A stretch of DNA of 64,000 nt from Erwinia sp. HDF1-3R. GTDB lineage: Bacteria; Pseudomonadota; Gammaproteobacteria; Enterobacterales; Enterobacteriaceae. The DNA is taken from NCBI RefSeq assembly GCF_039621855.1, contig NZ_CP155071.1, positions 992,001-1,056,000 on the forward strand, in the 5' to 3' direction. How positions within the stretch are numbered: the first letter of the stretch is position 1; every line of letters begins with the position of its first letter. The notes beneath the pieces were generated by a model that did not search any database, was not told the origin of the DNA, and saw only the letters and a list, made by a program, of their open reading frames with translations. A program made the translations under genes and the position numbers. Of this stretch, positions 36,698 to 45,858 are shown piece after piece.

Positions 36698-38323
36698 ATG
36701 CCTGGTATTAGCCGATTACCTCCTGGTCATGTGGACTCACTCTCTTCCCGGAATGAAGAGAACGGGAGACCCAACGCTTCAAACGCCTCCCTGGCGTCTG
36801 GTACATCCCGGGCGTCTGGCGGATCGAGTACAGCCCAATCCTTCTATAGCCTCCCAAACGGCTCGAGGGCGTCTGATGGATCGAGTACATCCCAATCTTT
36901 TTATAGCCTCCCAAACGGCTCCGGGGCCTCAATAGCATCTAACGCTACCCATTCGTCCCAAGTATCTCCCGAGCCCAGTGCGCCGCATGAGTCTCACGAA
37001 TCCAATGCAACCAATACCCCCCAGGCCTCCAGCGCGTCAAACACCTCTGATGCGCAGCGTCAGCAGCAGATAGCGCAAATCAGTACCCAGCTCCGGGAAT
37101 ACTTCCCCGGCAGTGAAGAGCTCAACGACCTGATTCAGAACCGGGCCACCGAACTGCATGAAATGGGGGAAACACCGCAGAGCATTGCCGCGAATATGGC
37201 GAAAGCACAAAAAATGGATTATATCAGCGATGCGGCAGGTGGTGCGGTGAAAGCCTTCCCCTTTGCTATTTCCGGATTTGCTTCCGGTGCGGTAAAGCTC
37301 GGTTTAGGCATTAATGGAACCACACCAGGTGCAGAAGCGCTGGCGGGGGCGGTAGACGGTGGAACCGCTATGGTGCTTAAATCGGTCGGCGATAAGGTTT
37401 TTGCCGACACGGTAAAGGATTCGCAATGGCTCGCCGCTGATGCTGACAAGCTGGAACCCACTATGCAGAATGTGCTGAAGCAACGGGAAGGGCTGGGTGA
37501 AAGCATGAAGCTGGCTCCGCTGGGTGGGCTGGGCTTTACCGCTCGTAATCTCGTCACTTCTACCGCAGCGGTCGCCAGTAAAAACAACCCCGCCGTTATC
37601 TCAAACCTCAATAACGTATTGAGTTTGGGGGCTGGCGCGGCAGGAAACGTTCTGACTAATGCGGCCAGTTCAACGCGGGGGCCGGAGTTCCTTTTTGGAC
37701 GCACCGACTGGAAAGAACGTTATACGGCGCTCAATAATACCAGCGTATCGCACCAGATGGTTTCGGGTGGGGTAGACAGAGCAAAAACCCTGGTAGGCAG
37801 CGTACTCACGCCGAAAAACTATGCAAAAGGGGCGCTGAACATCGCGTCCGGCAATATGGTATCCGAAATTGGTACGCTGGCAGCGGGTATTGCAGGGACT
37901 AATACTGTGCGCAACATCGTGCGGAATCCACCCGCGCATGGACCACTCAGCACGGCATCCTCAGCTACTATTGACGCCATTACCGGAAGACTGAGTGCGG
38001 CACAGCTAACCGCAAGAGGAGACATCGCCAAAGACGCGTATCTGAACGTGGGGTTATCGGGGGTGGCCTATGCGGCACAGGGAGTGGCCGGTGCGCTGGC
38101 TGGGCCAGCGCCAACGCGTAATGATGAGTGGGTGGATAAAAAAGCCAGTGAGCTTGCTAACAGTAAGCTGGGGCAGAGCGTGGGAAAAGTCGTTGATAAT
38201 ACAATAGGAAGAGTAGCGACCAGCTCGCGCCAGTGGCAGGCTGAACAGCGCCGAAGTCATATTGAGCGTGGCACTGACAACATCGAAATGCAGCCTCAGA
38301 GCAATACGCCTACTGAAGGGTAA
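36698..38323 (+). CDS. Putative secreted effector-like protein with Ser/Asn-rich N-terminus
   Basis: 541 residues from MPGISRLPPGHVDSLSSRNE, with GGAG 10 nt upstream; the frame stays open to 36590 but lacks a ribosome site there. No Sec signal. Residues 1-150 are low-complexity, rich in Ser, Asn, Ala, Thr and Gly and poor in charged residues, as in type III secretion signals, and contain two tandem copies of a 19-residue unit (core SFYSLPNGS). Residues 150-205 are helical ('QLREYFPGSEELNDLIQNRA'). The rest is Gly/Ala-rich with several weakly hydrophobic stretches ('AFPFAISGFASGAVKLGLG', 'VSEIGTLAAGIAGTNTV', 'LNVGLSGVAYAAQGVAGALA') that could insert in membranes. I do not recognise a family. 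A type III effector is plausible for a plant-associated enterobacterium, but no secretion gene is nearby. Confidence 0.7.
   Translation: MPGISRLPPGHVDSLSSRNEENGRPNASNASLASGTSRASGGSSTAQSFYSLPNGSRASDGSSTSQSFYSLPNGSGASIASNATHSSQVSPEPSAPHESHESNATNTPQASSASNTSDAQRQQQIAQISTQLREYFPGSEELNDLIQNRATELHEMGETPQSIAANMAKAQKMDYISDAAGGAVKAFPFAISGFASGAVKLGLGINGTTPGAEALAGAVDGGTAMVLKSVGDKVFADTVKDSQWLAADADKLEPTMQNVLKQREGLGESMKLAPLGGLGFTARNLVTSTAAVASKNNPAVISNLNNVLSLGAGAAGNVLTNAASSTRGPEFLFGRTDWKERYTALNNTSVSHQMVSGGVDRAKTLVGSVLTPKNYAKGALNIASGNMVSEIGTLAAGIAGTNTVRNIVRNPPAHGPLSTASSATIDAITGRLSAAQLTARGDIAKDAYLNVGLSGVAYAAQGVAGALAGPAPTRNDEWVDKKASELANSKLGQSVGKVVDNTIGRVATSSRQWQAEQRRSHIERGTDNIEMQPQSNTPTEG
36811..36924 (+). repeat. 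Two tandem 57-bp repeats inside the effector-like gene
   Basis: Copies at 36811-36867 and 36868-36924, differing at only a few positions. Each codes for 19 residues with the pattern AS-x-GSST-x-QSFYSLPNGS. The period keeps the frame, so copy number could vary without breaking the gene. Confidence 0.93.
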
Positions 38324-38430
38324 TACACGTACTGAAGGGTAGTCCGGGTGGGTTTTGCCAGCGAAGGTCGTGGTGACCCCTCCTGGTCGTGTGCGCGCTG
38401 AATGATAACCGCGTGCGCGGTGTGCAGCAA

Positions 38431-38460
38431 AAAAGGGGCAGGCAACCAGCCCGCCCCTTT
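38431..38460. terminator. Bidirectional terminator between the effector-like gene and panD
   Basis: AAAAGGGGCAGGC, short loop, GCCCGCCCCTTTT: a GC-rich stem (GGGGC/GCCCC plus inner GGC/GCC) bounded by A-run and T-run, so it works in both directions. It lies 36 nt past the panD stop. Confidence 0.85.
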
Positions 38461-38496
38461 TATTCATACCGCCTTTTGATTCAGAATGCTTTTTAT

Positions 38497-38877
38497 TCAG
38501 GACACCTGAACCGGGATAGATTTCGCCAGTCGCTTCATCTGATTATCCCCTTCAAAGTAGGCAACTTTTGGCTGCCATTCGCGCGCCGCCGCATCCGTCA
38601 TCTGCACGTAGGAGCAGATGATCAAAATATCGCCTTCGCAGGCGCATCGGGCCGCCGCGCCGTTAACCGAGATAATCTTCGAGCCGCGTTCGGCAGCAAT
38701 TGCGTAGGTGGAGAAACGCTGCCCGTTAGTCACGTTGTAAATATCAATGGCTTCGTACTGAAGAATGCCGGAAGCGTCGAGAAAGTCCTGGTCAATGGCA
38801 CAGGAGCCTTCGTAATTCAGATCCGCCTGAGTCACCTTCACCCGGTGGAGTTTGCCCTGTAGCATGGTACGGTTCAT
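38497..38877 (-). CDS. panD: Aspartate 1-decarboxylase proenzyme
   Basis: 126 residues, as in E. coli. Makes beta-alanine for pantothenate. Self-cleavage site Gly24-Ser25 in 'NYEGSCAID', Ser25 becoming the pyruvoyl group. Other conserved parts: '[16 protein letters not shown]', '[20 protein letters not shown]' with catalytic Tyr. It is separated from panC by about 210 bp of tandem repeats; in E. coli rpnC (yadD) sits at this spot. Confidence 0.98.
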   Translation of the reverse strand: MNRTMLQGKLHRVKVTQADLNYEGSCAIDQDFLDASGILQYEAIDIYNVTNGQRFSTYAIAAERGSKIISVNGAAARCACEGDILIICSYVQMTDAAAREWQPKVAYFEGDNQMKRLAKSIPVQVS

Positions 38878-38917
38878 AGCCTTATTACCCTAGTTACAAA
38901 AGTTACCAGAAACACCC

Positions 38918-39091
38918 GCGCCATTATCAGCCGGGTATTATCACTTACTCCCGCGCCAGAATCAGCTGAGGATTATCACCTGCTACTGCATCAGTATCAG
39001 CCGGCGTTATTATCCACTACTGCGCCACTATCAGCTGAGCATTATCACCTAATCCTGCGCCAGCTTCGGCTGAGCGAAATCACTCACTATT
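38918..39091. repeat. Five contiguous degenerate 35-bp tandem repeats between panC and panD
   Basis: Units begin at 38918, 38953, 38988, 39022 and 39057 (lengths 35, 35, 34, 35, 35), and a sixth partial unit starts at 39092 inside the last panC codons. Each follows GCGCCA-N3-TCAGC-GAG-ATTATCAC-CT-CT with substitutions. There are no spacers between units, so it is not CRISPR. On the transcribed strand each unit carries TGATAAT-type stops, so no peptide repeat is encoded. Confidence 0.88.
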
Positions 39092-39941
39092 GCGTCAGAT
39101 CAACCTGCTGATTATCAATCAGGCGGGCTTTGCCGAGCCAGGCGGCCATCAGAATCACCGCGCGCTGGCTATCGACATTGAGCGGCAGCAGCGTATTCGC
39201 ATCACAGATGGCCAGGCCATCTGCCCGCAGCCCCTTTTCGGCCAGGGCGGTTTCAGCCTCGGCAATAATTTCTTCAAGGTGGCGATCCCCGTTAGCCAGC
39301 CGCTGCGCCATGTTGTTCATCACGCTGCTTACCGTCGGTGCCAGCTTGCGTTCATCAGCGGTCAGATAGCCATTACGTGAGCTGAGCGCCAGGCCATCCT
39401 TCGCCCGAACGGTAGGCACGCCAACGATCTGAATATCGTAGCCCATATCGGCCACCATTTTGCGGATCAGCGCCAGCTGCTGATAATCCTTTTCGCCAAA
39501 GCAGGCGAGATCGGGCTGGACCAGATTGAACAGCTTGCTGACGATGGTGGAAACGCCGCGAAAATGGCCGGGGCGGCTGGCACCCTCCAGCAGGCCGGAG
39601 AGGCCGGGAACCTCGACGAAGGTCTGCTCGCTCAGCCCTTCTGGATAGACCTCGCCAGGCGCCGGAGCAAAAACCAGATCCACCCTGCGGCGGTTCAGTT
39701 TTTCGCAATCTTCCTGCAACGTTCGGGGGTAGCGGGCCAGGTCGTCAGGGCGTTCAAACTGCATCGGATTAACAAAAATGGAGACCACCACAATATCGGC
39801 CTGCTCGCGCGCTTCGTCAACCAGCGTCATATGGCCGTCATGCAGGTTTCCCATGGTGGGGACCAGCGCAATGCGTTTACCCTCCTGCCGCCAGCGTCGA
39901 ATCTCCCGACGCAGCATCGGCAGGGTTTCAATAATCAGCAC
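39087..39941 (-). CDS. panC: Pantothenate synthetase
   Basis: 284 residues. Joins pantoate and beta-alanine with ATP. The '[20 protein letters not shown]' HIGH-type motif (residues 28-47), '[20 protein letters not shown]', '[20 protein letters not shown]' and the '[10 protein letters not shown]' KMSKS-like loop are present. It starts 15 nt after panB in a panBC operon. Its last codons coincide with the start of the 35-bp repeat tract, so the C-terminus (QQVDLTQ) may have been shaped by it. Confidence 0.98.
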   Translation of the reverse strand: MLIIETLPMLRREIRRWRQEGKRIALVPTMGNLHDGHMTLVDEAREQADIVVVSIFVNPMQFERPDDLARYPRTLQEDCEKLNRRRVDLVFAPAPGEVYPEGLSEQTFVEVPGLSGLLEGASRPGHFRGVSTIVSKLFNLVQPDLACFGEKDYQQLALIRKMVADMGYDIQIVGVPTVRAKDGLALSSRNGYLTADERKLAPTVSSVMNNMAQRLANGDRHLEEIIAEAETALAEKGLRADGLAICDANTLLPLNVDSQRAVILMAAWLGKARLIDNQQVDLTQ

Positions 39942-39956
39942 GGATCTTCTCCTGAG

Positions 39957-40751
39957 TTAGTGGAAACTGTGTTCTTCAGCCGGATAAATTCCCGCTTCAA
40001 CGTCCGACACATACTGCCTGACCGCTGCGCGGATATCGCCGGTATCGGCGAGGAAGTTTTTAGCAAAGGAGGGAACATGCCCACCGGTAATGCCAAAAGC
40101 ATCATGCATCACCAGAATCTGGCCGTCGGTAACGTTGCCCGCGCCAATGCCGATCACCGGAATGGTCAGCGAGTCGGTAATGCGTTTTGCCAGCGCCACG
40201 GGAACGCACTCCAGCACCAGCAGCTGTATGCCGGCGGCTTCCAGCGCCAGCGCATCTTCCAGCAGGCCGTCAGCGGCCTCGCTTTCGCGGCCCTGCACCT
40301 TATAGCCGCCAAAGATATTAACCGACTGCGGCGTAAGGCCAAGATGACCACAGACGGGTACCGCACGTTCGGTCAACTGTTTCACCGTCTCGCTCAGCCA
40401 TTTCCCTCCCTCCAGCTTGACCATATTGGCCCCGGCACGCATCAGCTGCGCGGCGCTCTCACAGGCCTGCTCTGGCGTGGCATAGCTCATAAAGGGAAGA
40501 TCGGACATCAGCAGGGCCGCTGGCGCTCCCCGGCGTACCGCCTGCGTGTGATAGACAATATCGGACAGAGTGACGGGCAGCGTTGAGTCATGCCCCTGTA
40601 CCACCATGCCGAGGGAATCTCCGACCAGCATGACCTGGAGGCCTTCGTCGCTGAACAGGCGGGCAAAGCTAAAGTCGTAGGCCGTTATGGACGCAAAGCG
40701 GCGTCCGTTTTTTTTCCACTGGCGAAGCGTCGTGATTGTTGTGGGTTTCAT
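39957..40751 (-). CDS. panB: 3-methyl-2-oxobutanoate hydroxymethyltransferase
   Basis: 264 residues from [20 protein letters not shown], with AGAGG 7 nt upstream; the same length as E. coli PanB. Makes ketopantoate from 2-oxoisovalerate and methylene-THF. Motifs: '[20 protein letters not shown]' (Mg-binding Asp), '[10 protein letters not shown]', '[20 protein letters not shown]' and '[20 protein letters not shown]'. First gene of panBC. Confidence 0.98.
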   Translation of the reverse strand: MKPTTITTLRQWKKNGRRFASITAYDFSFARLFSDEGLQVMLVGDSLGMVVQGHDSTLPVTLSDIVYHTQAVRRGAPAALLMSDLPFMSYATPEQACESAAQLMRAGANMVKLEGGKWLSETVKQLTERAVPVCGHLGLTPQSVNIFGGYKVQGRESEAADGLLEDALALEAAGIQLLVLECVPVALAKRITDSLTIPVIGIGAGNVTDGQILVMHDAFGITGGHVPSFAKNFLADTGDIRAAVRQYVSDVEAGIYPAEEHSFH

Positions 40752-40865
40752 CGCAACCTCTTTAGGCATTTTATAATGGACGTATCTTAATGGATGGGGA
40801 AAGGGTTTGCACACGGCCAGGTGCAGCGGGTCAGGTCTTGCGATCCCGGGCCATCAGAACAGGCG

Positions 40866-41348
40866 CTATGCCCAGCGGCGGATCGCTGAGGTGTCCAGGC
40901 CCGCAAGCATATCGTTCAGGCGCTGACCGTCAGGGAAGGCGGCATCGGGGGCGATCTCAAGCAGCGGCAGCAGCATAAAGGCGCGATTGTGCATATCGTA
41001 ATGCGGCAGTATCAGGCGCGGGGTGTGTAGCCGGAGGTGGCCAAAGAGCATGATATCAATATCAAGCGTGCGGGGACCCCAGCGGTCTTTTTTGCGCACC
41101 CGGCCCTGCTCCAGCTCAATGCGCTGCGTCGCGTCCAGCAGAGCCTCGGGCGTTAGCTGGGTATCCAGCGCGACGGCCGCGTTGAGGAAATCTGGCTGGT
41201 CGGGCGGCCCGTAGGGCGGCGTACGATAGAAAGAGGAGGTGGCGATGCGCTGGGTATGGGGCAGTCCGTCCAGCGCATCAAGTGCGTCATGCACCTGATG
41301 CAGCGGATCGGCAAGATTACTGCCCAGGGCCAGATAGACGCGGGTCAT
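40866..41348 (-). CDS. folK: HPPK, 6-hydroxymethyl-7,8-dihydropterin pyrophosphokinase
   Basis: 160 residues (159 in E. coli). Pyrophosphorylates hydroxymethyldihydropterin in folate synthesis. Motifs '[14 protein letters not shown]', 'QPDFLNAAV', '[17 protein letters not shown]' (Mg-binding Asp pair) and '[16 protein letters not shown]'. Its ATG overlaps the pcnB stop by 4 nt, so it is translationally coupled to pcnB. Confidence 0.97.
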   Translation of the reverse strand: MTRVYLALGSNLADPLHQVHDALDALDGLPHTQRIATSSFYRTPPYGPPDQPDFLNAAVALDTQLTPEALLDATQRIELEQGRVRKKDRWGPRTLDIDIMLFGHLRLHTPRLILPHYDMHNRAFMLLPLLEIAPDAAFPDGQRLNDMLAGLDTSAIRRWA

Positions 41349-42763
41349 GCGTTGTTGCTGTTACCGTCGCGGCGCGGGCCCGGTACGCGCTTGCGTGGGC
41401 GACGGGTACGGCGGCGGGGAACGGGATCGTCGCCCAGCGTATTCAGCATGGTTTTTTGCTGCGGCGGTGCCGAGACCTGGAATTCATTCCACCAGGCGGA
41501 GAGGCGCAGCAGCTCCTGATTATTTTCCACCTCGGCACGCAGCGCCAGCAGATCGTAGGCCGCGCGGAATTTAGGATGCTCCATCAGCTTCCAGGCGCGT
41601 TTGCCGTGACGGCGGGAGAGTCGCAGCTGTAGCTGCCAGATATCCCGAACCAGCGTAGTGATGCGTTTCGGGATCGCCAGCGATCGGCAGGCTTCATCCA
41701 GCACGTCGTTCATGGCCAGCGCAAAGGCGTCGTAATAGGCCAGACCGCTCTCCTGAGCAATTTTCTGCGCCGCTTCCAGCTGGGGATACCAGAACATCGC
41801 GGCAAACAGAAACGCCGGATTAACGCGCATCTGATTATGGATGCGGTTATCGGTGTTTTTAAGCACCTGTTCGATCATCCGCTCCATATTGCTGTCGCCG
41901 TGCTCCGTAAAGTTACGGGTGATGATCGGGAACAGCGGCTGGAAAAGCTGGAATTCACGCAGTTTGACCCAGGTGGCATAGCCATAGCCCGTTTGCAGCA
42001 GCTTAAGGGTCTCTTCAAACAGGCGGGCCGCGGGAATATCATGCAGCAGCGTCGCCAGTCGTGGGATAGGCTCGGCGGTTTCCGCGGCGATCGACATGTT
42101 CAGCCTGGCGGCGAAGCGAATGACGCGCAGCATACGCACCGGATCTTCGCGGTAGCGCGTTTCCGGATCGCCAATCAGGCGGATGATGCCCTGTTGCAGG
42201 TCGCTTAAGCCCCCAACGTAGTCACGTACGCTAAAATCCGCCACGCTGTAGTAGAGGCTGTTGATGGTCAGATCGCGGCGCTGGGCATCGTCTTCAATGG
42301 TGCCGAAAATGTTGTCGCGCAGCAGCATACCGTTCTGACCGCGCTGGGAATTATTGCGATCTTCTTCGATTTGCTCCGCTTCGTGGTGCCCGCGGAAGGT
42401 CGCGACCTCAATGATTTCCGGGCCAAACATCACGTGCGCAAGGCGGAACCGACGCCCAACCAGGCGGCAATTGCGAAACAGCTTGCGCATTTGCTCCGGG
42501 GTGGCGTTGGTGGTCACATCGAAATCTTTCGGTATTTTCCCCAGTAGCAGATCGCGCACGCCGCCGCCCACCAGATAGGCTTCATACCCGGCTTTATTCA
42601 GTCGGTATAATACCTTGAGGGCATTTTCACTGATGTCTTTACGCGAAATAGTATGACGATCGCGCGGGATAACGGTCATCTGAGGGACAACCTCAACCTT
42701 TGCTGGCGTTTCGTCTTCGCGACTCAAAACTTTTCGGCAAAAATTAGCAACTCGGGAAAAAAT
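41345..42763 (-). CDS. pcnB: Poly(A) polymerase I, probable AUU start
   Basis: Adds poly(A) tails that mark RNAs for decay and affects ColE1-type plasmid copy number. The start is placed at ATT ([16 protein letters not shown]), with AGGTG 7 nt upstream; this matches the rare AUU start reported for E. coli pcnB and gives 472 residues. A TTG at 42784 is the only other upstream choice and lacks a ribosome site. Nucleotidyltransferase motif '[20 protein letters not shown]', then '[13 protein letters not shown]', '[11 protein letters not shown]' and '[17 protein letters not shown]'. The C-terminus is Arg-rich ('[17 protein letters not shown]'), the RNA-binding tail. Confidence 0.95.
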   Translation of the reverse strand: MFSRVANFCRKVLSREDETPAKVEVVPQMTVIPRDRHTISRKDISENALKVLYRLNKAGYEAYLVGGGVRDLLLGKIPKDFDVTTNATPEQMRKLFRNCRLVGRRFRLAHVMFGPEIIEVATFRGHHEAEQIEEDRNNSQRGQNGMLLRDNIFGTIEDDAQRRDLTINSLYYSVADFSVRDYVGGLSDLQQGIIRLIGDPETRYREDPVRMLRVIRFAARLNMSIAAETAEPIPRLATLLHDIPAARLFEETLKLLQTGYGYATWVKLREFQLFQPLFPIITRNFTEHGDSNMERMIEQVLKNTDNRIHNQMRVNPAFLFAAMFWYPQLEAAQKIAQESGLAYYDAFALAMNDVLDEACRSLAIPKRITTLVRDIWQLQLRLSRRHGKRAWKLMEHPKFRAAYDLLALRAEVENNQELLRLSAWWNEFQVSAPPQQKTMLNTLGDDPVPRRRTRRPRKRVPGPRRDGNSNNA

Positions 42764-42939
42764 GGGACACCTCGATAGTGACAATTAATCTGGGCGAAAA
42801 AAAATAGCGGCTAATCATAGCTCAGTGCGGGGCGTTTGAGAATGCTCATATTAACTCCCCCGTCATCTTTCACGCTGTGGCAGGGTGCTTTTACCCTGAT
42901 ATTGCCTGCCAGAGCGTATCGGGCACGACGGTAACGGCG

Positions 42940-43848
42940 TCACTGCTTTCCACTATTCGTTAAGTATTGCACGTTGTTTGTTGTAGCCGTAAGCGGGACG
43001 CCAGACAAATCCCACTCCTGAACCGCCTGCTGTAGCAGTGCGGGCAGCGTCAGATCCTGCCACTCTTCACTCACCGGCTGGCCGAGAAAATGCAGCGCCT
43101 CTATCAGCACCGGGCGCGGATCGCCCGGCGGCAGCGGCGTCGCGTGATTCTGCTTCGAGAGCTTATTACCGTCCGGCGCGGTCGCCAGCGGCAGGTGCAA
43201 ATAGTCCGGCACCGGCCAGCCAAACTGTTGAAACAGCGTTATCTGCCGCACCGTTGGCTCAATTAAATCAGCCCCTCTGACCACCTCAGTAATACCCTGG
43301 TCGTGGTCATCCACCACCACGGCCAGATTGTAAGCGAACAGCCCGTCACGACGATGGATAATAAAGTCTTCCCGCGCCAGGGCGCTATTGGGGCGCACCT
43401 CTCCCCGCAGACTATCCTGGAAGTGGCAGGCGGGCTGCGTCGATTTCAGGCGGAGCGCCGCATTATCGGGACGGTGGTTCAGCTCACGACAGTGGCCATC
43501 ATACACGCCGCCGAGCTGCTGAATACGACTGCGCGGACAGGTACAGTAATAGCTGAAGTGTCGCTCATTAAGCCAGCTTAAGGCCTCACGATAAGCATCA
43601 TGGCGCTGGGACTGCCAGAGAATTTCGCCGTCCCAGGTCAGGCCATACTGCTCCAGCTGCTGCAAAATGCGCTGAGCGGCTCCCGGAACCTCGCGTGGGG
43701 GATCGATATCTTCGATACGTACCCGCCACAGGCCCTGCTGCGAACGCGCGCGCAGGTAGCTGCCAAGGGCCGCAATTAACGAGCCGAAGTGCAGTTCACC
43801 GGAGGGAGAGGGGGCGAAGCGCCCGATATAAGCGGAGGCGTGAGTCAT
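42940..43848 (-). CDS. gluQ: Glutamyl-Q tRNA(Asp) synthetase
   Basis: 302 residues from [20 protein letters not shown]. Glutamylates queuosine-34 of tRNA(Asp). It is a GluRS catalytic core without the anticodon domain: '[13 protein letters not shown]' (HIGH-like), zinc-type 'YYCTCPRSR', and 'GNKLSKQNH' (KMSKS-like). The frame is open to an ATG sharing one base with the dksA stop (TAATG), giving 321 residues. I chose the inner ATG by homology, although its ribosome site is weak, so the longer start stays possible. Paired with dksA as in E. coli. Confidence 0.92.
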   Translation of the reverse strand: MTHASAYIGRFAPSPSGELHFGSLIAALGSYLRARSQQGLWRVRIEDIDPPREVPGAAQRILQQLEQYGLTWDGEILWQSQRHDAYREALSWLNERHFSYYCTCPRSRIQQLGGVYDGHCRELNHRPDNAALRLKSTQPACHFQDSLRGEVRPNSALAREDFIIHRRDGLFAYNLAVVVDDHDQGITEVVRGADLIEPTVRQITLFQQFGWPVPDYLHLPLATAPDGNKLSKQNHATPLPPGDPRPVLIEALHFLGQPVSEEWQDLTLPALLQQAVQEWDLSGVPLTATTNNVQYLTNSGKQ

Positions 43849-43904
43849 AGAGAGAGGCAGTGAAGTGGCCGCAGGGCCAGCTTCACTGCACAGTCTTGCG
43901 GCCA

Positions 43905-44360
43905 TTAACCGGCCATTTGTTTTTCGCGGATTTCTGCCAGCGTTTTACAGTCGATACAGAGATCGGCGGTAGGACGCGCTTCAAGGCGACGAATACCGAT
44001 TTCAACGCCACAGGATTCACAGTAGCCGAAATCGTCATCTTCTACTTTCTTGAGCGTCTTCTCGATCTTTTTGATCAGCTTGCGCTCGCGGTCACGGTTA
44101 CGCAGTTCAAGGCTGAATTCCTCTTCCTGGGCAGCGCGATCGACCGGATCGGGGAAGTTGGCGGCTTCGTCCTGCATATGAGAAACCGTACGGTCAACTT
44201 CATCCCGAAGCTGGTTGCGCCAGGCTTCAAGGATCTTCTTGAAATGCTCCAGCTGGGCTTCATTCATGTACTCTTCGCCCGGTTTCTCCTGATAAGGCTC
44301 CACCCCAGCGATGGCGAGAATACTCAGAGACGAGGTTTTACGGGTTTGCCCTTCTTGCAT
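43905..44360 (-). CDS. dksA: RNA polymerase-binding transcription factor DksA
   Basis: 151 residues from [19 protein letters not shown], with AGGAGA upstream; same length as E. coli. Works with ppGpp at the RNA polymerase secondary channel. The coiled coil (about 35-110) carries the acidic tip '[13 protein letters not shown]' (Asp71, Asp74), and the zinc finger is Cys114, Cys117, Cys135 and Cys138. Followed by gluQ. Confidence 0.98.
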   Translation of the reverse strand: MQEGQTRKTSSLSILAIAGVEPYQEKPGEEYMNEAQLEHFKKILEAWRNQLRDEVDRTVSHMQDEAANFPDPVDRAAQEEEFSLELRNRDRERKLIKKIEKTLKKVEDDDFGYCESCGVEIGIRRLEARPTADLCIDCKTLAEIREKQMAG

Positions 44361-44541
44361 GTTGCTTCTCCTGGATAACACGCACTATCGATCCCCACTT
44401 GGGGAAAAAAACAGGTCGCTATAAATAACAGAAGCGATTGAGGTTAGCAATTATTCCTGAACATGCCTTGACAAGGCTGTGAGGAAAAGCGTATCTGGCG
44501 CGCACCATAAGTAATTTAACAACAGTCAATTGACCTCTGGT

Positions 44542-45246
44542 TTACGACGCCACCGCAATGGCCTTTTTTAACCCTATGCCGGTGGGCGACAGCTGCGCCT
44601 TATAACATAGCACCTCAACACCGCTCTGCTGTGCCTGTGCCAGTAGTTCTGCGTAGCGCACATCAATATGACGTGCGGGGGAAACGTCCTCAATCCCCGA
44701 GTGCAAAACGGCAAAAAATAACACCGCGCGCGCACCATTTTCGGCGATCTTCGTGAGTTCACGAAGATGCTTTTGACCGCGCTCGGTGACCGCATCCGGG
44801 AAATACCCTTTACCCTGCTCCAGCAGCGTCACGGATTTGACTTCAATATAGCAGTTTACCCGACTATCTGCCTGCAACAGGAAATCAATACGACTCTTTT
44901 CGTCGCCGTATTTCACCTCAGCGCGCAGGCTGGTGTAACCGGATAATTCTGGAATCAGCTGCGCCTCCAGCGCCTCCCTGACCAGGGTGTTGGCGCGCAG
45001 GGTATTCACGCAGATCCAGTCGCCACGCTGCGTTTCGGTCAGCTCCCAGCTGTGGGGATATTTTCGCGTCAGGCTGTCCGAGGTGGAGTACCACACCCGG
45101 TCACCCGGCGTGGCGCAGCCGGTCATCGCGCCTGTATTGGCGCAGTGCAGCGTCATCTCCGTTCCTTCCGGGGTGATCACGTCAGCCAGAAAGCGCTTAT
45201 AGCGTTTAATCAGCGTCGCCGGACGCAGGGCGGGGGTATAATTCAT
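44542..45246 (-). CDS. sfsA: SfsA family protein (sugar fermentation stimulation)
   Basis: 234 residues, as in E. coli. Nuclease-like fold: 'SRIDFLLQ' and '[11 protein letters not shown]' give the D-x-EVK pattern of PD-(D/E)XK enzymes; an OB-like N-terminus ends in '[18 protein letters not shown]'. The cellular role is not firmly established (originally found as a maltose-gene stimulator; DNA binding reported). Overlaps thpR by 4 nt. Confidence 0.96.
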   Translation of the reverse strand: MNYTPALRPATLIKRYKRFLADVITPEGTEMTLHCANTGAMTGCATPGDRVWYSTSDSLTRKYPHSWELTETQRGDWICVNTLRANTLVREALEAQLIPELSGYTSLRAEVKYGDEKSRIDFLLQADSRVNCYIEVKSVTLLEQGKGYFPDAVTERGQKHLRELTKIAENGARAVLFFAVLHSGIEDVSPARHIDVRYAELLAQAQQSGVEVLCYKAQLSPTGIGLKKAIAVAS

Positions 45247-45782
45247 TTCTCTTCCTGTGACAGCGTCCAGGCGGCAACTTCGCTATAGCGCGTGCGGCCT
45301 TTCGCATAAATGGACTGGAACAGCGTGAAGCGTTCCACGCGAAACGGCCAGCTAAAATTGCGTGGCGGCAGCGACACGGGCTGGGTAGCCTGGCGCAGCA
45401 GGGTGACGTGCGGATGAAAGGGCATTGTGCTCTGATGGCATCCGCTTCGCGCCGCCTGCGACCGCAGGAGTTCGGCCAGCTGTAGCAGCCCGCGCGGTGA
45501 CCGTTTGGGACCAAGCCATACCACGCCCGATCGCGGCCAGTGTCCGGCATCATCCAGCGTCAGCGTAAAGGGTGCCTGACGGATGCGGCTCGCCAGCCGC
45601 TGTAGCGCGCGGGATTTCTCTTCACTGACCTCGCCTAAAAAGGCCAGCGTCAGGTGCAAATTAGCCGCGGCCACCGGGCGACCCACGCCGTCGACAAAGG
45701 TATCGGCCCGCCACTGAATGATGCTCTGCCTGCTCTCTTCCGGCAGGCTGATGCCAAAAAACAGCTTTTTTTGCTCACTCAT
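45243..45782 (-). CDS. thpR: RNA 2',3'-cyclic phosphodiesterase (LigT family)
   Basis: 179 residues. 2H phosphoesterase with both HxTx motifs: '[10 protein letters not shown]' (near residue 43) and '[10 protein letters not shown]' (near 125). Opens 2',3'-cyclic phosphates and can act as a 2'-5' RNA ligase in vitro. Transcribed with sfsA (4-nt overlap) and divergent from hrpB. Confidence 0.95.
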   Translation of the reverse strand: MSEQKKLFFGISLPEESRQSIIQWRADTFVDGVGRPVAAANLHLTLAFLGEVSEEKSRALQRLASRIRQAPFTLTLDDAGHWPRSGVVWLGPKRSPRGLLQLAELLRSQAARSGCHQSTMPFHPHVTLLRQATQPVSLPPRNFSWPFRVERFTLFQSIYAKGRTRYSEVAAWTLSQEEK

Positions 45783-45858
45783 GGTGCTCTCCGGTATTCC
45801 ATAAGCAGGAATGCTACAATGCCCGGCTGATTCAGACCATTACGTTATGGAGCTAAAA

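Noticed and set aside
38918-39091. CRISPR array between panD and panC.
   Set aside because: Units are contiguous and degenerate with no unique spacers and no cas genes.
39564-40586. Plus-strand open frame of 340 codons across panC and panB.
   Set aside because: Antisense shadow of two fully conserved pantothenate genes.
42764-42784. TTG at 42784 as the pcnB start.
   Set aside because: No ribosome site ahead of it, and the extra seven residues are not family-like; the ATT with AGGTG upstream matches known E. coli pcnB initiation.
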